From positions 192,491,909 through 192,555,908 of the forward strand of contig CM023448.1 of assembly GCA_013339765.2 (NCBI GenBank): a stretch of DNA of 64,000 nt, given 5' to 3'. This document shows, piece after piece, positions 33,036-43,607 of the stretch (positions within the stretch are counted from its first letter, which is position 1; every line of letters begins with the position of its first letter). A program made the translations under genes and the position numbers. The notes below the pieces were generated by a model. It did no database searches. It saw nothing but the letters and a program-made list of their open reading frames with translations, and was not told where the DNA came from. This DNA is from Haemaphysalis longicornis (taxonomy: Eukaryota; Arthropoda; Arachnida; Ixodida; Ixodidae).

Positions 33036-33650
33036 GCCTTAGAAAACGTCAACCAACAATTCATTTTACGTGGACTAACATCAATTCACTGTGGACAGAG
33101 GCTACACTCTTAGCCGAAAAGGACGAAAAAAGGACTAACTACAGCCGTTAATCCTCGCGAGCGACCGTTGCTCCTCAAGAGGAGTAACTGCGGGAGCGTG
33201 CGTGCCGTGTGCATAATTGGCGGAGTAAATGTTCGTCCCCGCCGATCTAGAGACCAACTGGAGGACGAAACGCCGAGCAGTTACTCCCCCTGTAATGGCG
33301 TCGCTGCTATGCGATCTGCCGCATATGTCAGTTCAATTTCATAATTTGCATACAAACGTAGCTGTCAACAAAGAATCGTTTATATAGTGCCATTGGAAAA
33401 AAATTTAGTTTTAAAAATAACAAAAAAGCGCCTTTTCTAAATAAGAGGCGGCTCGTGGCAAGGAGCGGCGATGTGCGATAGACCAACTCCCCTCGTTCAC
33501 GTTACTACGAAGTGTCACGCACCTAGAGCACGCGAGTGATAATACGGGAAAACGAAACACTCCGTGCACATATGACACAGTGTGGCAGTTGTTAGTATAA
33601 AATCGCGAACATTACTCACCAAGTGTAGTGAATACACATGCTTATACCAC
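33036..33650. other. Foreign segment inside LINE copy 2
   Basis: LINE copy 1 reads GGTGCCTTCCTTACAGGACG without a break. Copy 2 has GGTGCCTT at 33029-33036 and resumes at TTCCTGCCAGGACG (33660), so about 0.6 kb is inserted. The insert has no recognisable gene. It holds AAGGACGAAAAAAGGAC near 33117 and GAGGAGTAACTGC near 33178. Confidence 0.5.
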
Positions 33651-34690
33651 GTGCTTATACCTTCCTGCCAGGACGCACGGCAACCATCGAAATAGCGCAC
33701 CTGAATACAACCTTTACAACGATACCAAGGGGCACTCCACAAGGTTCGGTGATATTACTACTCCTATTCAATATAGCAATGAAAGATATCTATCAAATAC
33801 TCAATGACATCCCGCATCTACGGTATGCGCTTTACGCGGGCAACTTGACCCTTTGGACATCAACGGGATCGATAGGGAATAGCAAGACGGCCTCCAATTA
33901 GCCATCGCAATAGCCTGAGGCCTACAATGCGCCCCAGAGAAATCAGCTCTGCTTACATTAATGTCTGGAAAAGCTACTCAGAGAAAGAAAGCATTCCGGA
34001 GTGAGAACTCAGATCACAGGCAAACCGGTTCTCAACGTGCCCCATCTCCGTATTTTAGGCCTGGTGATTCCCAAAAATGGCTCACGACTGCATCCAACAG
34101 CCCCTCTCAACCGAACTCTCAGCCAGCCAATGTATCTGATGCATCGGGTGTCAAATAGAAGGTTTGGCTCGCTAGAGTCGGATACCCTGCACATCATACA
34201 AGCAGTGCTCATCAGCAGGGTCGCATATATGGTACGCCACAACGGAGAAGAGAAAATTGAATACTATAACTCGAAAAGCTTAAAAGATCGCCTTAGGACT
34301 ACCATCAAAGACTTCAGCAAAAATGTTTCTCCCAGTAGGAATTCATAATACTTGGGAGGAGGTAGAAAAAGCACACCGCACCCCTCAGCTTCAACGACTG
34401 CCGATACCAGTTCTACCGATACCACGAAACATGCACCGCGTTCATAACAAGGCACGTCGCATCCCCTAGAGCTGAAGCCATAAGTGCAAAGTATAGAAAT
34501 AACCCAACAACAAGATGTAGCGACGCATCTGTATATCCAGATCAACCAGCACACGTTGTCTGCGTTGTTAACGCGGCGGGTCAGGAAGCGACAGCTCTGA
34601 CTGTACGTACCACCTCAACCGACGCTGCAGAGGAAGTTGCGATTGCCCTGGCTGCCTCGACCAGCAAGGACTTCATCACAATACTAATTC
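33651..34690 (+). pseudogene. LINE reverse transcriptase/RNase H, copy 2
   Basis: The frame has TFLPGRTATIEIAHLNTTF and IPRGTPQGSV, then NIAMKDIYQILNDIPHLR. ALYAGNLTLWT stands where active copies have YADD, so the catalytic Asp pair is lost. After frameshifts LRILGLVIPKNGSRL, SNRRFGSLESDTL and AVLISRVAYMV continue in order. Near 34520-34680 an RNase H start (CSDASVYPDQPAHV.., EEVAIALAAS) follows. The LINE ends abruptly at about 34690. The RT-then-RNase H order suits the I/R1 group. Confidence 0.85.
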
Positions 34691-34699
34691 GCCGTGTTT

Positions 34700-37600
34700 G
34701 GCAAGCTGATCGCCCGCCAACTTGCAGCTAAGCAGAAAGTGGCCACTGCGTTTCATCAACTTGTATCGATTAAAAAAAATTCCCGTGTCAAAAATAAGCA
34801 AACACAATGTGCTACGAGATTTATGAAAGCGATTCCCTGGAAACCATTTCGACAGAATGAGGTTATGAGCGTGACAGTTAAACAGCCTGATGATAGCTGA
34901 GGTACGTTGGCAGCACATTTATTCAGAATTTTTGCACCCAGTTGCAAAATGAGAATTTGTCAGGAGTCTCGCAATTTCTCTCTCCCTCTCTCTCTCGTAT
35001 CAATGTTGTGTGCAAAGTAAGCTTTGACATTCTAACATCACAGAAAAGCCTTGCCCAAAAGTAATGTCCAAAGTAGTGTCCAAAAAGCCGATATGTCCAC
35101 CAAGTTTATTCTGCAAGGATGTACTGATGTCGAAAATAGCTTTATACAGCCAGCTAGCTGGAGCTAATCTGTTTGCGGCTTTCAAGCGTACATTCTCGGC
35201 TGGGTGTGTCCAAACCCGGGCCTGTGGTGATCTTTGGTTCCATTAAGGCTACCTTCTCCCTGGTGTTGCATAAGCTCTGGTATCCCGCAATCACCGAGCC
35301 TGCTTCTTGGGCTTCTTGTTAGCTTGCGACAGCTGAAAGTCAGTTGAATGCAAGGGTAGGCGGTGCTTACTTATCAATGGCCCCGGACAGCAGCGGTGAA
35401 AGGACCTGGAGTTCATTTGGCATCAATAAACCTCTACCTTACACTGCAACTTATAATCATGGCTTGATGCTCGAAAGGAAGTGACGAACGTCATCGAAGA
35501 AGATCCAAGGAAAGTACGCGTTTCTCACTAAAACGTATATTTCCTCCCGCAGTGAGGGAAAACGATGTCAGAAAAGAAAACTTTGTAAAAACAACTAAAT
35601 CTTTCCTTTGTCTTTAAGAACGGTTTTGTCTCAATTCATTTTCTGCGTAATTGAGACAAGCGGTTGTTGGCGATCTTTAGATGAAGAACGGAAACACAAT
35701 CAGGGTGCATCAAACGTTGCTCTCCGCTGAAACATCGTGACAGATAACTGCGAGAAAAATGTAACACAGCCACAGGGGAGTGTCCACAACCGCAATATCG
35801 AGATCCTTACGCACGTGTATCTGGCATGCACGGCATACCTCAGAAAGCTAAACATTTTAAAAACAATGACGGACAACATTTTGAGAAAAAAGAAATAATC
35901 CCGCTAAAAAGCAGAGTCAGCTTTACAGATTGGAATTTCACGGGACATGGTGCAAGGCTACCGATTAATTTAGACCATTTAGTTTATTTGTCTTTTTTAA
36001 CACATGCCCCTTTCTTGTGTGTACAGGTGTTCGTAATTTCTGACTCCATCAGCTATTGGCGGTGAGATCTTTGAGTGGCGCCCCCTGGCTCTGACGTCGG
36101 CTTAGGGATTCGTGCCGCTGTCGTCTGCCACACCCCGCTTGTGAGGGGCAACAGTGCCTGGGCTAGAAATCGCCCGCTTCGTTGCTGTAGTGCGTTAAAA
36201 AGTGTATTTCTAAGCGACTCAGGTATTTTGCCAGCTTCTGACGAATCTGAATAATTTGAAGCTGTATCCCCCACAAGTTTGCAACACACGAAGAGATAGA
36301 GAACAACTTTCTTCAGAGTATCGGTGAGAAGATCGTGTGTAACTCGTCCTTTCTTGCTTATTCGCGAGGATCAGCGATCAGAGCTTCTCGATAAGTATTC
36401 GAAATGCGTAGGCTTCCCTGCAGTATTTTTGAGATGCTCCTATGAAGACTCAACAGTCTAATACTACGTACCAAGCAGCGGCCTCTACACGCTCATCGCA
36501 CAGCAGGAAATAAAGCGGCTTTCTTCTGTTTCTTTCGTTGTTGTCTTGTATCGGATTAATGTTTCTTGCTTTTTTTTTCTGCCCAACGCATTAATTTTTC
36601 TGCGCCGTCACCAACTTCTTATTAGGAGGTTTCGGGATGTTTGGGAGACTCACAAAGGTCGTGTGGATATTTCCTTCATTTTGTATGGCATATATTCCCT
36701 TCTTCACAAATTGGATTTCATTACGGTTGCCTGCAAGAAGGTGCATATCCGCAGCGTGCTTTGTTTATTCACATGCAAATACAATGAGAAGGTTTGTGCT
36801 ACGCCACCGCGATCGCGCCCTAAACAACGTGGTCCACAGTACTCGAAGGCGGCTTTTGTGCTCCGAATTTCTATCGTAATTATATCGTTATCATAACGAA
36901 CTGACTCTCAACTCGAACAATGATGACATGATTACGGTGTTGAAGGCGTGATATACTCGCTAACTAACGTAATAAATAGTATACCTGCATATATTACAAG
37001 ACTCGAAACCGAAGAAGAATTCCAAGTAGCTCTTTATTGCTTTTCAACCCTTCCAGGCGCGAAGAACAAATCCTATTCTACTCGGGATGGCGTTCTATGA
37101 TTTGAAGAAAATTACTTTTTACTCTCTTGTCCTGGACTCTGGACCCGGGCCCACTACCAGATCGATTTAATTGTTAAACAAAGTTTTCCCCTCCTCCTCT
37201 TACTCCTCCTCTCCTCCTCTTGAGTGCAGTTTTCCTATAACGCATATCCGAATATCGGGAAGAATATGGCTGTGCAAAATGTTCCGAAATATCCCTCCAG
37301 GTCTTAACAAACATATATGTGTTACTATAAATTTAACGGAGACGTGACTCGTTTGCTCAATAAACCTCCATACTGGTTAGATGCCTGGTATAGAATCAGC
37401 ACGCGCGTATGTACATAATGGGTTATTTGGAACTCAACCTACAGTTTTTGCAGTCTATAGTGCATGTCGGCAAACTTTCATGCCTTGACAACGTAAAGTG
37501 ATGTGACAAAACGCGTTCGAGCGTTCGGCAAGGTTGCAAATACTGTTTTAATTTACATATGATTACCGGGAATCGTGATGCCTTCTGCCAAAGCCGACAG

Positions 37601-39805
37601 CCCTGAAGGCCTAGAATTTGTTTTGGTCTTCCATTTTCGCTGTTGTCGGTTATTAGCAGCTGACTGTTCCTTTTGTTCGAATGCTTACATGAGAAGCTGA
37701 CGCCTAGCTCCGACTCTTCGCGCTCCGCACAGGAGCGGCTTCGCAAGGAATGGGGTGGCGCCGGCAATGTTTCTCCCATAGCGGTATCCAAAACTATACT
37801 TTAATTGACACCATGAGCTAGTGTATGCGATTTTAAGCCTATTATTATGATTAAAAAGTTACCCACACGCCAATTCTGGTGCGGACAAGCATCAGACGTT
37901 GACCGAGCGCAAAGAAACAGCAGGGAGAGCGATCCTGAGTGAAGCAGACGACAAATGCGAGAATCCCTAAATACAGCGGTCGCTGACTGGAACCAACCCT
38001 CCCCCCTCCTTGCCATACGGCAGAACGCCAGAACGCCTTAACTACTAAAATACCATGACGGGCACAGCCAAAAAATGTTCCATTTAATTTGTTTCATTTA
38101 TGATAGCTCTATATGTAGAACAACCTTGTGTACAGAACCACACAGCAAATGTATACACCACTCCCACCAATTTTAAGCTTCACAACGTTCTGCATATGTG
38201 TCAAACGCCCGTGCACCCTAATTTCTGTACTGCTAATGTTTTCCAATTTGAGTATTGTACTTTGACATAATTCGCGACGTGAGTATACGTGTAGAGGAAA
38301 GATGAACAAAATTGTTCAGCAATCTGGCTTTTGTTTTCACCCTAGGCTGGTGCCAACGTGATAAATACAAGATCAGAAAGCTTTTAGTCATCAACAGTGT
38401 GAGCGACTTATCACTGCGCGAAAATGATTTGATTAATGCTGACAATAACGCAACCTCACTTATTGATCTACGACATGCGATATACTATATGGATCTTTTT
38501 TCCCTTCTTCTTCTGCTATGACAAGATCACTGGAACCTGCTATTGCAACAACATTTCGGGCACGGGTCTTTGAAAAAAAAAATTGTTTCAGGTTGTTGCA
38601 GGTTTAGGACCTGATCGAAAACGGAAATACAAAAATGTCATTCAAGAGTAATCATTCAGAAGTGCAGAAATTTGAAAGTATCTAGGGAGAGATAATTATC
38701 GTTTAATCGAACAAAGAATGGTCGTTGAGCCGTCACTCGGTGGGGTGGGTTCACCTCAGTTCAGGTACCCTTGAGCCTTGGCTGTAGCCCTGGCACGAGT
38801 GTCAAACTGAAGAAAGTTATTTAAACAATGCGAAGTCAATAGAATTGTCATAAATTTGATTAACTAAAAGTAAACAATCTTTGCGCTGTAGAAACACGAA
38901 AACTTCAAAGAAACATAAAAGAATGATGTCCAAGAGTAAGACGAAACTATGTGGTGGTAAAAATAGATGAACTCGCTTAATAATGGAAATGGTGCCGCAA
39001 TAGGCAAGACAGAGTCAAACAGCAGAAAGGTTCTGAACACAGTTACCCAATACCAACACTACACCTGGGAACATTTTTAATGGACCGGATACAAGCGAAG
39101 TTTCAGCAGCCCCAAAGAAGAATGGAAGAAGAAATGGCAGATACAGGTGGAATAACTAGGATATACAAAAGATGGTAGCACTGTGCCAGTGCGGCTAGAA
39201 GGCTTGTACATTCATGGACAAATGAAAAGCGAACCCAAAAATATGAACCAGAACACACAAAACCGAAGAATGTGGTTCGTGGAGGTCACATAATGACGTG
39301 GTTGTGGTGTATTTGGAAAGTCACACTTCCTAACTTTGTTGCAGTTGTAAAGCGATGTGACAATTTTACTGGCATAGAAACTGCAATATTTGTGCGCTCC
39401 GGTTCATATTTTCGCGTTAGCGTTTCATTTGTCCATGTCTGTGCAGAAGAATTCCTCAGATCTACAAACGTACCAGTAGCACGAAAAAAATACCAACATA
39501 CTTTGACCCACAAGACAGGTGAATCGCAAACTGAAGAGAAGTGTTGCTATTTTAGCGGTGTTCCAACTACATATATTTTGAATGTCTAGCGCGTAAATTG
39601 TTTGTCTACTGGCTAGAGGATTTTTGGGGGGCAATTTTGAAACGTCTATTAGCAGATGGAAAGTGCAGTTATTTGACATGCAAAAAAACTGTGCTTTTAC
39701 ACAGGACAAAGGAAAAGAAGCCCTAAATACAACACTTATTAATTAGGCTTGTGTAAAAGTGGCCATTTTTTAAGCCTTAGTATCATGCTCGAACTAGCCC
39801 GCCTT
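34700..39805. other. Five-kilobase stretch without supported genes
   Basis: Frames are short, AT-rich and lack domains; the longest are 36546-36896 plus and 37423-37791 minus. A short CTCT run lies at 34979-34996. I see no transposon ends or tRNA-like heads. Confidence 0.45.
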
Positions 39806-39807
39806 TG

Positions 39808-39913
39808 CTGCTTCGTCCTGAAAGAACGAAGCAGCGAAGCAGGTGTGCTAAAACCCTGCTGAGCTGCACGTAAAGGACCTTTACGTGCAGTTCAGCCGGG
39901 TTTTAGCAGACCT
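39808..39913. repeat. Long near-perfect hairpin plus a short one
   Basis: Bases 39841-39876 pair with 39878-39913 over 36 positions with about three mismatches and almost no loop (AGGTGTGCTAAAACCC outside, CTGCACGTAAAGG inside). Just left, CTGCTTCGT/ACGAAGCAG forms a 9-bp stem at 39808-39834. No gene overlaps. Confidence 0.88.
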
Positions 39914-40342
39914 GAGCAAATTTTATGGAGAAGAAACGACATTAGCGCGTGGTGTTGCTTGGTTCTAAGCCCAGGTCTTTAAAAAAATCGCTTTGTCGCA
40001 GGTTTACAAACTGGTCGGAAATGAAAACTAAGAGATCCTCGAAAGAGTCAAGCTCAACATTTATCCAATTACCGCCAACTTCGCGGTAATGTCACAGCTA
40101 ATTAAACAAGAATTTTCATTTGATTTATCCAAGTGTTCGCTGAAACTTCGCCTGGTCAGGGGTTATATTTTGAAGTGCACAATCGCAGTCACTCACCCAG
40201 TCAACAATAATGATTTACGTTCCGGAACCCCTACGGGTCCCTTGTTCTCTTTGGAGTGCAGAACATGATGTTAGTACTTTGAAACGGCGTTCATCTTTGC
40301 GCAACACGCCGTGCGAGTGGCGTCTGTTCGTCGTCACTGCAG

Positions 40343-40414
40343 ACATTCATTACATAGCACAAGAGAACTTGAACGAAGACGTCCGAAGCGGCGAGGTGGC
40401 AGAAACACTTGCAG
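40343..40414 (+). CDS. Weak candidate internal exon
   Basis: The acceptor CGTCGTCACTGCAG is followed by 72 nt and a donor TTGCAG/GTGAAC, phase 1 to phase 1. It encodes IHYIAQENLNEDVRSGEVAE followed by TLA, an acidic, helix-like segment with ordinary coding composition. The frame is also open on both sides (40210-40467). No family is recognised and no partner exon was found. It may be chance. Confidence 0.22.
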
Positions 40415-40560
40415 GTGAACTTACAATCTTCGTTGTTATTGATGAGATTGCAGATATTGGCTTTTGAATTATTCAGACCGATTTTTGCCAAATAAGAATG
40501 AATAGCGTGTGTACTATGGTAATAATAACCATATTTAACTCGTTATATTAAGCTATATTC

Positions 40561-40630
40561 AGCTATGTTCAGCTCTCTATAGCTCTCTATAGAGCTGAAC
40601 ATAGCTCTCTATAGAGCTATGTTCAGCTCT
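40561..40630. repeat. Compound palindrome built from AGCTCTCTATAGAGCT
   Basis: AGCTATGTTCAGCTCT at 40561-40576 pairs with 40591-40606. AGCTCTCTATAGAGCTATGTTCAGCT follows in overlapping register, so several alternative stems exist. It is AT-rich and non-coding. Confidence 0.8.
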
Positions 40631-40639
40631 ACGTTTATT

Positions 40640-41447
40640 ATGGTAACAATAAAATGTGCTACAATATTTCATTTTGTTTGAACTTTCCCCCGGCACCAAT
40701 ATAACTAATACACGTATGGACTAATGCACTGATATACGTCGTATTAACTTATTGACACTAATAGATTATGCATATCCATAGCCTAATCGAACTTATCGAC
40801 TAATAGCCTACTAGATCTATTAAGCTTATACAGAATTAGTTTTTGTGTAGGAATCCTAACTGAGGATGAGGGGGGGGGGGGAGTTGCCTTTACTGTGAGC
40901 GCACTAGGTTTTATTGAATGTGTTCCGCACGACGAAAGGTAGCAGAAAATGTACACCACACCGAGCAGGACACTGATGCATGTTGTGTTTATTCTGTTTA
41001 CCACGAGCAGCAAACTTTGAGACTGGGGTTATGCAGCATACCAAATCAAACAGAAAAGAATGTAGGAAGCTCACACTAACGCGTAAGAACTGAAGGTAGC
41101 AAAGCTGTACGCAACCTTTGCGACCATCACGACGGTTTAGGTCCCCGATTGCACCCGAATTGCTGCTTCTTCGCTGCTACAACTACCTTTACTCCATCAT
41201 TGTTGCTGTAAGTGTGAGCTTCCTTTATTTTATTTTTTTGAAATGATAATCATAGGACATCACCTTGGAGGGGCGTACGCTATGACGTGTCTTTCTCGTC
41301 CCGGGCAAGTGTTGCCACTATTACGGCGAACGCTGGAGTTTCTTTTTTCTTTATGGCTAATCTTGGCCAGTCTCCTTAAGTGGGTATGCTTGGCTTGACA
41401 AACATGCGCCGGGGGACGCTGGGCGGTCGCCGCGAAGCACGCGGTCT
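40640..41447. other. Gene-free spacer
   Basis: A G run at 40868-40880 and scattered simple sequence are present. No gene or transposon end is recognised. Confidence 0.5.
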
Positions 41448-42665
41448 TGTGAGGAGGAGGAGGAGGTAGCCTTTATTGTGGCAGGAAGACTCTACGGTCA
41501 AGTGGGGGAAGGGGAAGTAGAAGGTGGGGTGTTTGTAATTTGGGACATCTTATATGCGTGCAGTTCGACCCAAAACACGTGGGCTCCTTAAGAATGCTGA
41601 AGAGGCCGCGTGGGGTGAGGAGAGCAGGCTCACGACTCTAGACTGCTCGCGCTAGACCGCTTTTTAGGGGAAAGTGTGCAATTAAAGCCAGCATGGAGGG
41701 TTCCAGTGTACGAGGGTCGATGTAAAGAGAGGTTGTATTTGGAGGAGGCTTGAAGGTTCTGTAGCGCGCGAACTTCGGGCAGTGCCAAATTAGGTGCTGG
41801 AGATTGGCGGGAGTGGGGGAGGCGCAGAAGGGAAATCGAGGTGGTAGAGACGGGGTGTACCATTTACGGAAGGTCTCAGGGGTAAGGCTAGCATTAGCAA
41901 AATATTTGTTTATGAAAATTTCGGCTGATCTTGGGAGCGGGGGCAGGGCGGATAAAGAGCCGGTTGGAGTCAGGGCCTTGAGGCGGTCTTTTTTTTCCTT
42001 TTTGTAACGTAGAAGCTGTATCGCTGGTGGTAATGTCTCAGTAGGTGGAGGAGCCAAGTCGGGTAGCAGCGGAGGGCTAGAGGTTATACACTCCCGCGCA
42101 GCCGAGTGGGCTGCCTGGTTCCCCGGTGATGACTCCTCGTGTCCAGGTGACCAGTCGAGGCGAACATGAATGCCGCTAGATTTCAGGATGGAGATCTGAT
42201 GAATGATTTTGCTGGCGATGGTATTGGTCGACGTAGGACATTTTAGAGTCTGTAGGGCTTCGAAAGAGTCTGTCAGGATGCGTATCTGGGAAGGCACGGA
42301 GGATTGAAAGTCAAACATGAGGTAGTCTATGGCTTGAACAATAGCATGGAGTTCCGCTTCGAGGATGGTAGCACATGGAATATTAAGGGATCGTTTGCCT
42401 TGGATGGAAGGGAGGTCAGGAGAAGCCCATGCGGTGCCAACTAGCGGAGGAGAAATGCTCGCGTCGGTGTAAATGTCGATTTCGTGGGGGAGTTTACTGT
42501 TTCGGAGAGCGTTGATGCGGGCAGCGCGGACGGGGCGGGCGTTGCGCGGGACGGGATGGGTGGCCGTAGAGTCCGTGACAGAAGGGCGGCTCCACGGAGC
42601 GAGAGGCGATGGGATGTCGGGGGGTTCAGGCGGCTTGTGAGTTCGGCATTTTCTTGGCATTATTA
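41448..42665 (-). mobile_element. 5'-truncated LINE with intact RNase H ORF
   Basis: An uninterrupted 340-codon frame (41638-42660) encodes a LINE RNase H, which removes RNA from the cDNA hybrid. IYTDAS (Asp66), AELHAI (Glu103), ILTDS (Asp131) and WSPGHEES (His174) are in order. GNQAAHSAAR has His185 where the fourth catalytic Asp normally sits. After a linker come PFCASPTPANLQHLIWHC, a zinc-knuckle-like end, and LALIAHF. The 3' end has AATAAAGGC and a CTC-repeat tail (41448-41466 on plus). The lack of stops suggests a young copy, cut off 5' within ORF2. It lies on the same strand as, and downstream of, the cullin gene. Confidence 0.87.
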
Positions 42666-43527
42666 ACTACGGGCTGGGAGAATAACAAATTGCTAAACAG
42701 CTTCGCTGTTAAAAGTTTTATTCGCCAGGAATTGCCATCAGTGTGTAGAAGACAGTAGACAGAAACACGACCGAAAAAAAAAAGCACAGGAAGCCTTTTC
42801 TTCTAGCAAGTTGCGTTGAAATTTTTTATTCTTCTATAATTAGAAATACTTAATTTACACCTATTGCGTTGCCCGTGTCGGCAGTACGGCTATAGCTGTT
42901 TATTTTGAAGACAAGAGACAGTTGCAGTTGTCGAGAGATCACCATAAAATACATTGAAAGACGTACCTTATAAGCACAAAAACAACAATTTGCCTAATTG
43001 TTGCAGACAAAACCGTGAGCTGTAGCACAGGATTTCGGCAACTGCGACACAAAGAAATAAATCTTCACAACAAAAAATACCACTGTTTCCAGGAGGCACT
43101 GCAAGAAACACATGTCACACAACCGAGCCGGTGCCCATGCGAAATTCGGAGGTTTGTCTCAATGAATATGTGATTGGACTTTGCTCTGGGCCTTTCTTGT
43201 TTCAAGTTGTATGGTCATGGCAGGCAAGATGAGCGAAATCACTATCATCCCTTTGACGTAACACGCACGTAGAGGGACGAATTAGCATGGGCCATTACTA
43301 GCTCAGAGCACACCAACATAGCTGTCTTGTAACGTTGGTCTGAACAATCCTTCCCCTCGGTTATTTTTGTTTTTATAACATGCCTACTTAGGTAACCAGC
43401 TATAATTTAAAACAAATTGTTCGCACTATAGAAATCGAAAACAGTTTCTTTACACAGTTATTAAAAAAAGAGGAAGGTAATAAAGTGTTTTGTTACAGAC
43501 ATAGACACCCTATTGCATGTTACAGCT
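42666..43527. other. Spacer between LINE and cullin-like gene
   Basis: AT-rich, with no frame of note. The right part is downstream of the cullin-like gene's polyadenylation signal. No A-tract marking a retrocopy end is visible. Confidence 0.5.
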
Positions 43528-43533
43528 TTATTG
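43528..43533 (-). terminator. Polyadenylation signal AATAAA of the cullin-like gene
   Basis: On the minus strand, AATAAA lies 75 bases after the cullin stop codon, within GAGCAATAAAGCTG. Spacing is ordinary for a short 3' UTR. Confidence 0.6.
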
Positions 43534-43607
43534 CTCAGAAGACAGGGCGCGGAAGTCCAAATCCACCCGGGATTTGGAGGAGGAAAGCAAAATTGTCTGT
43601 CCAAATT

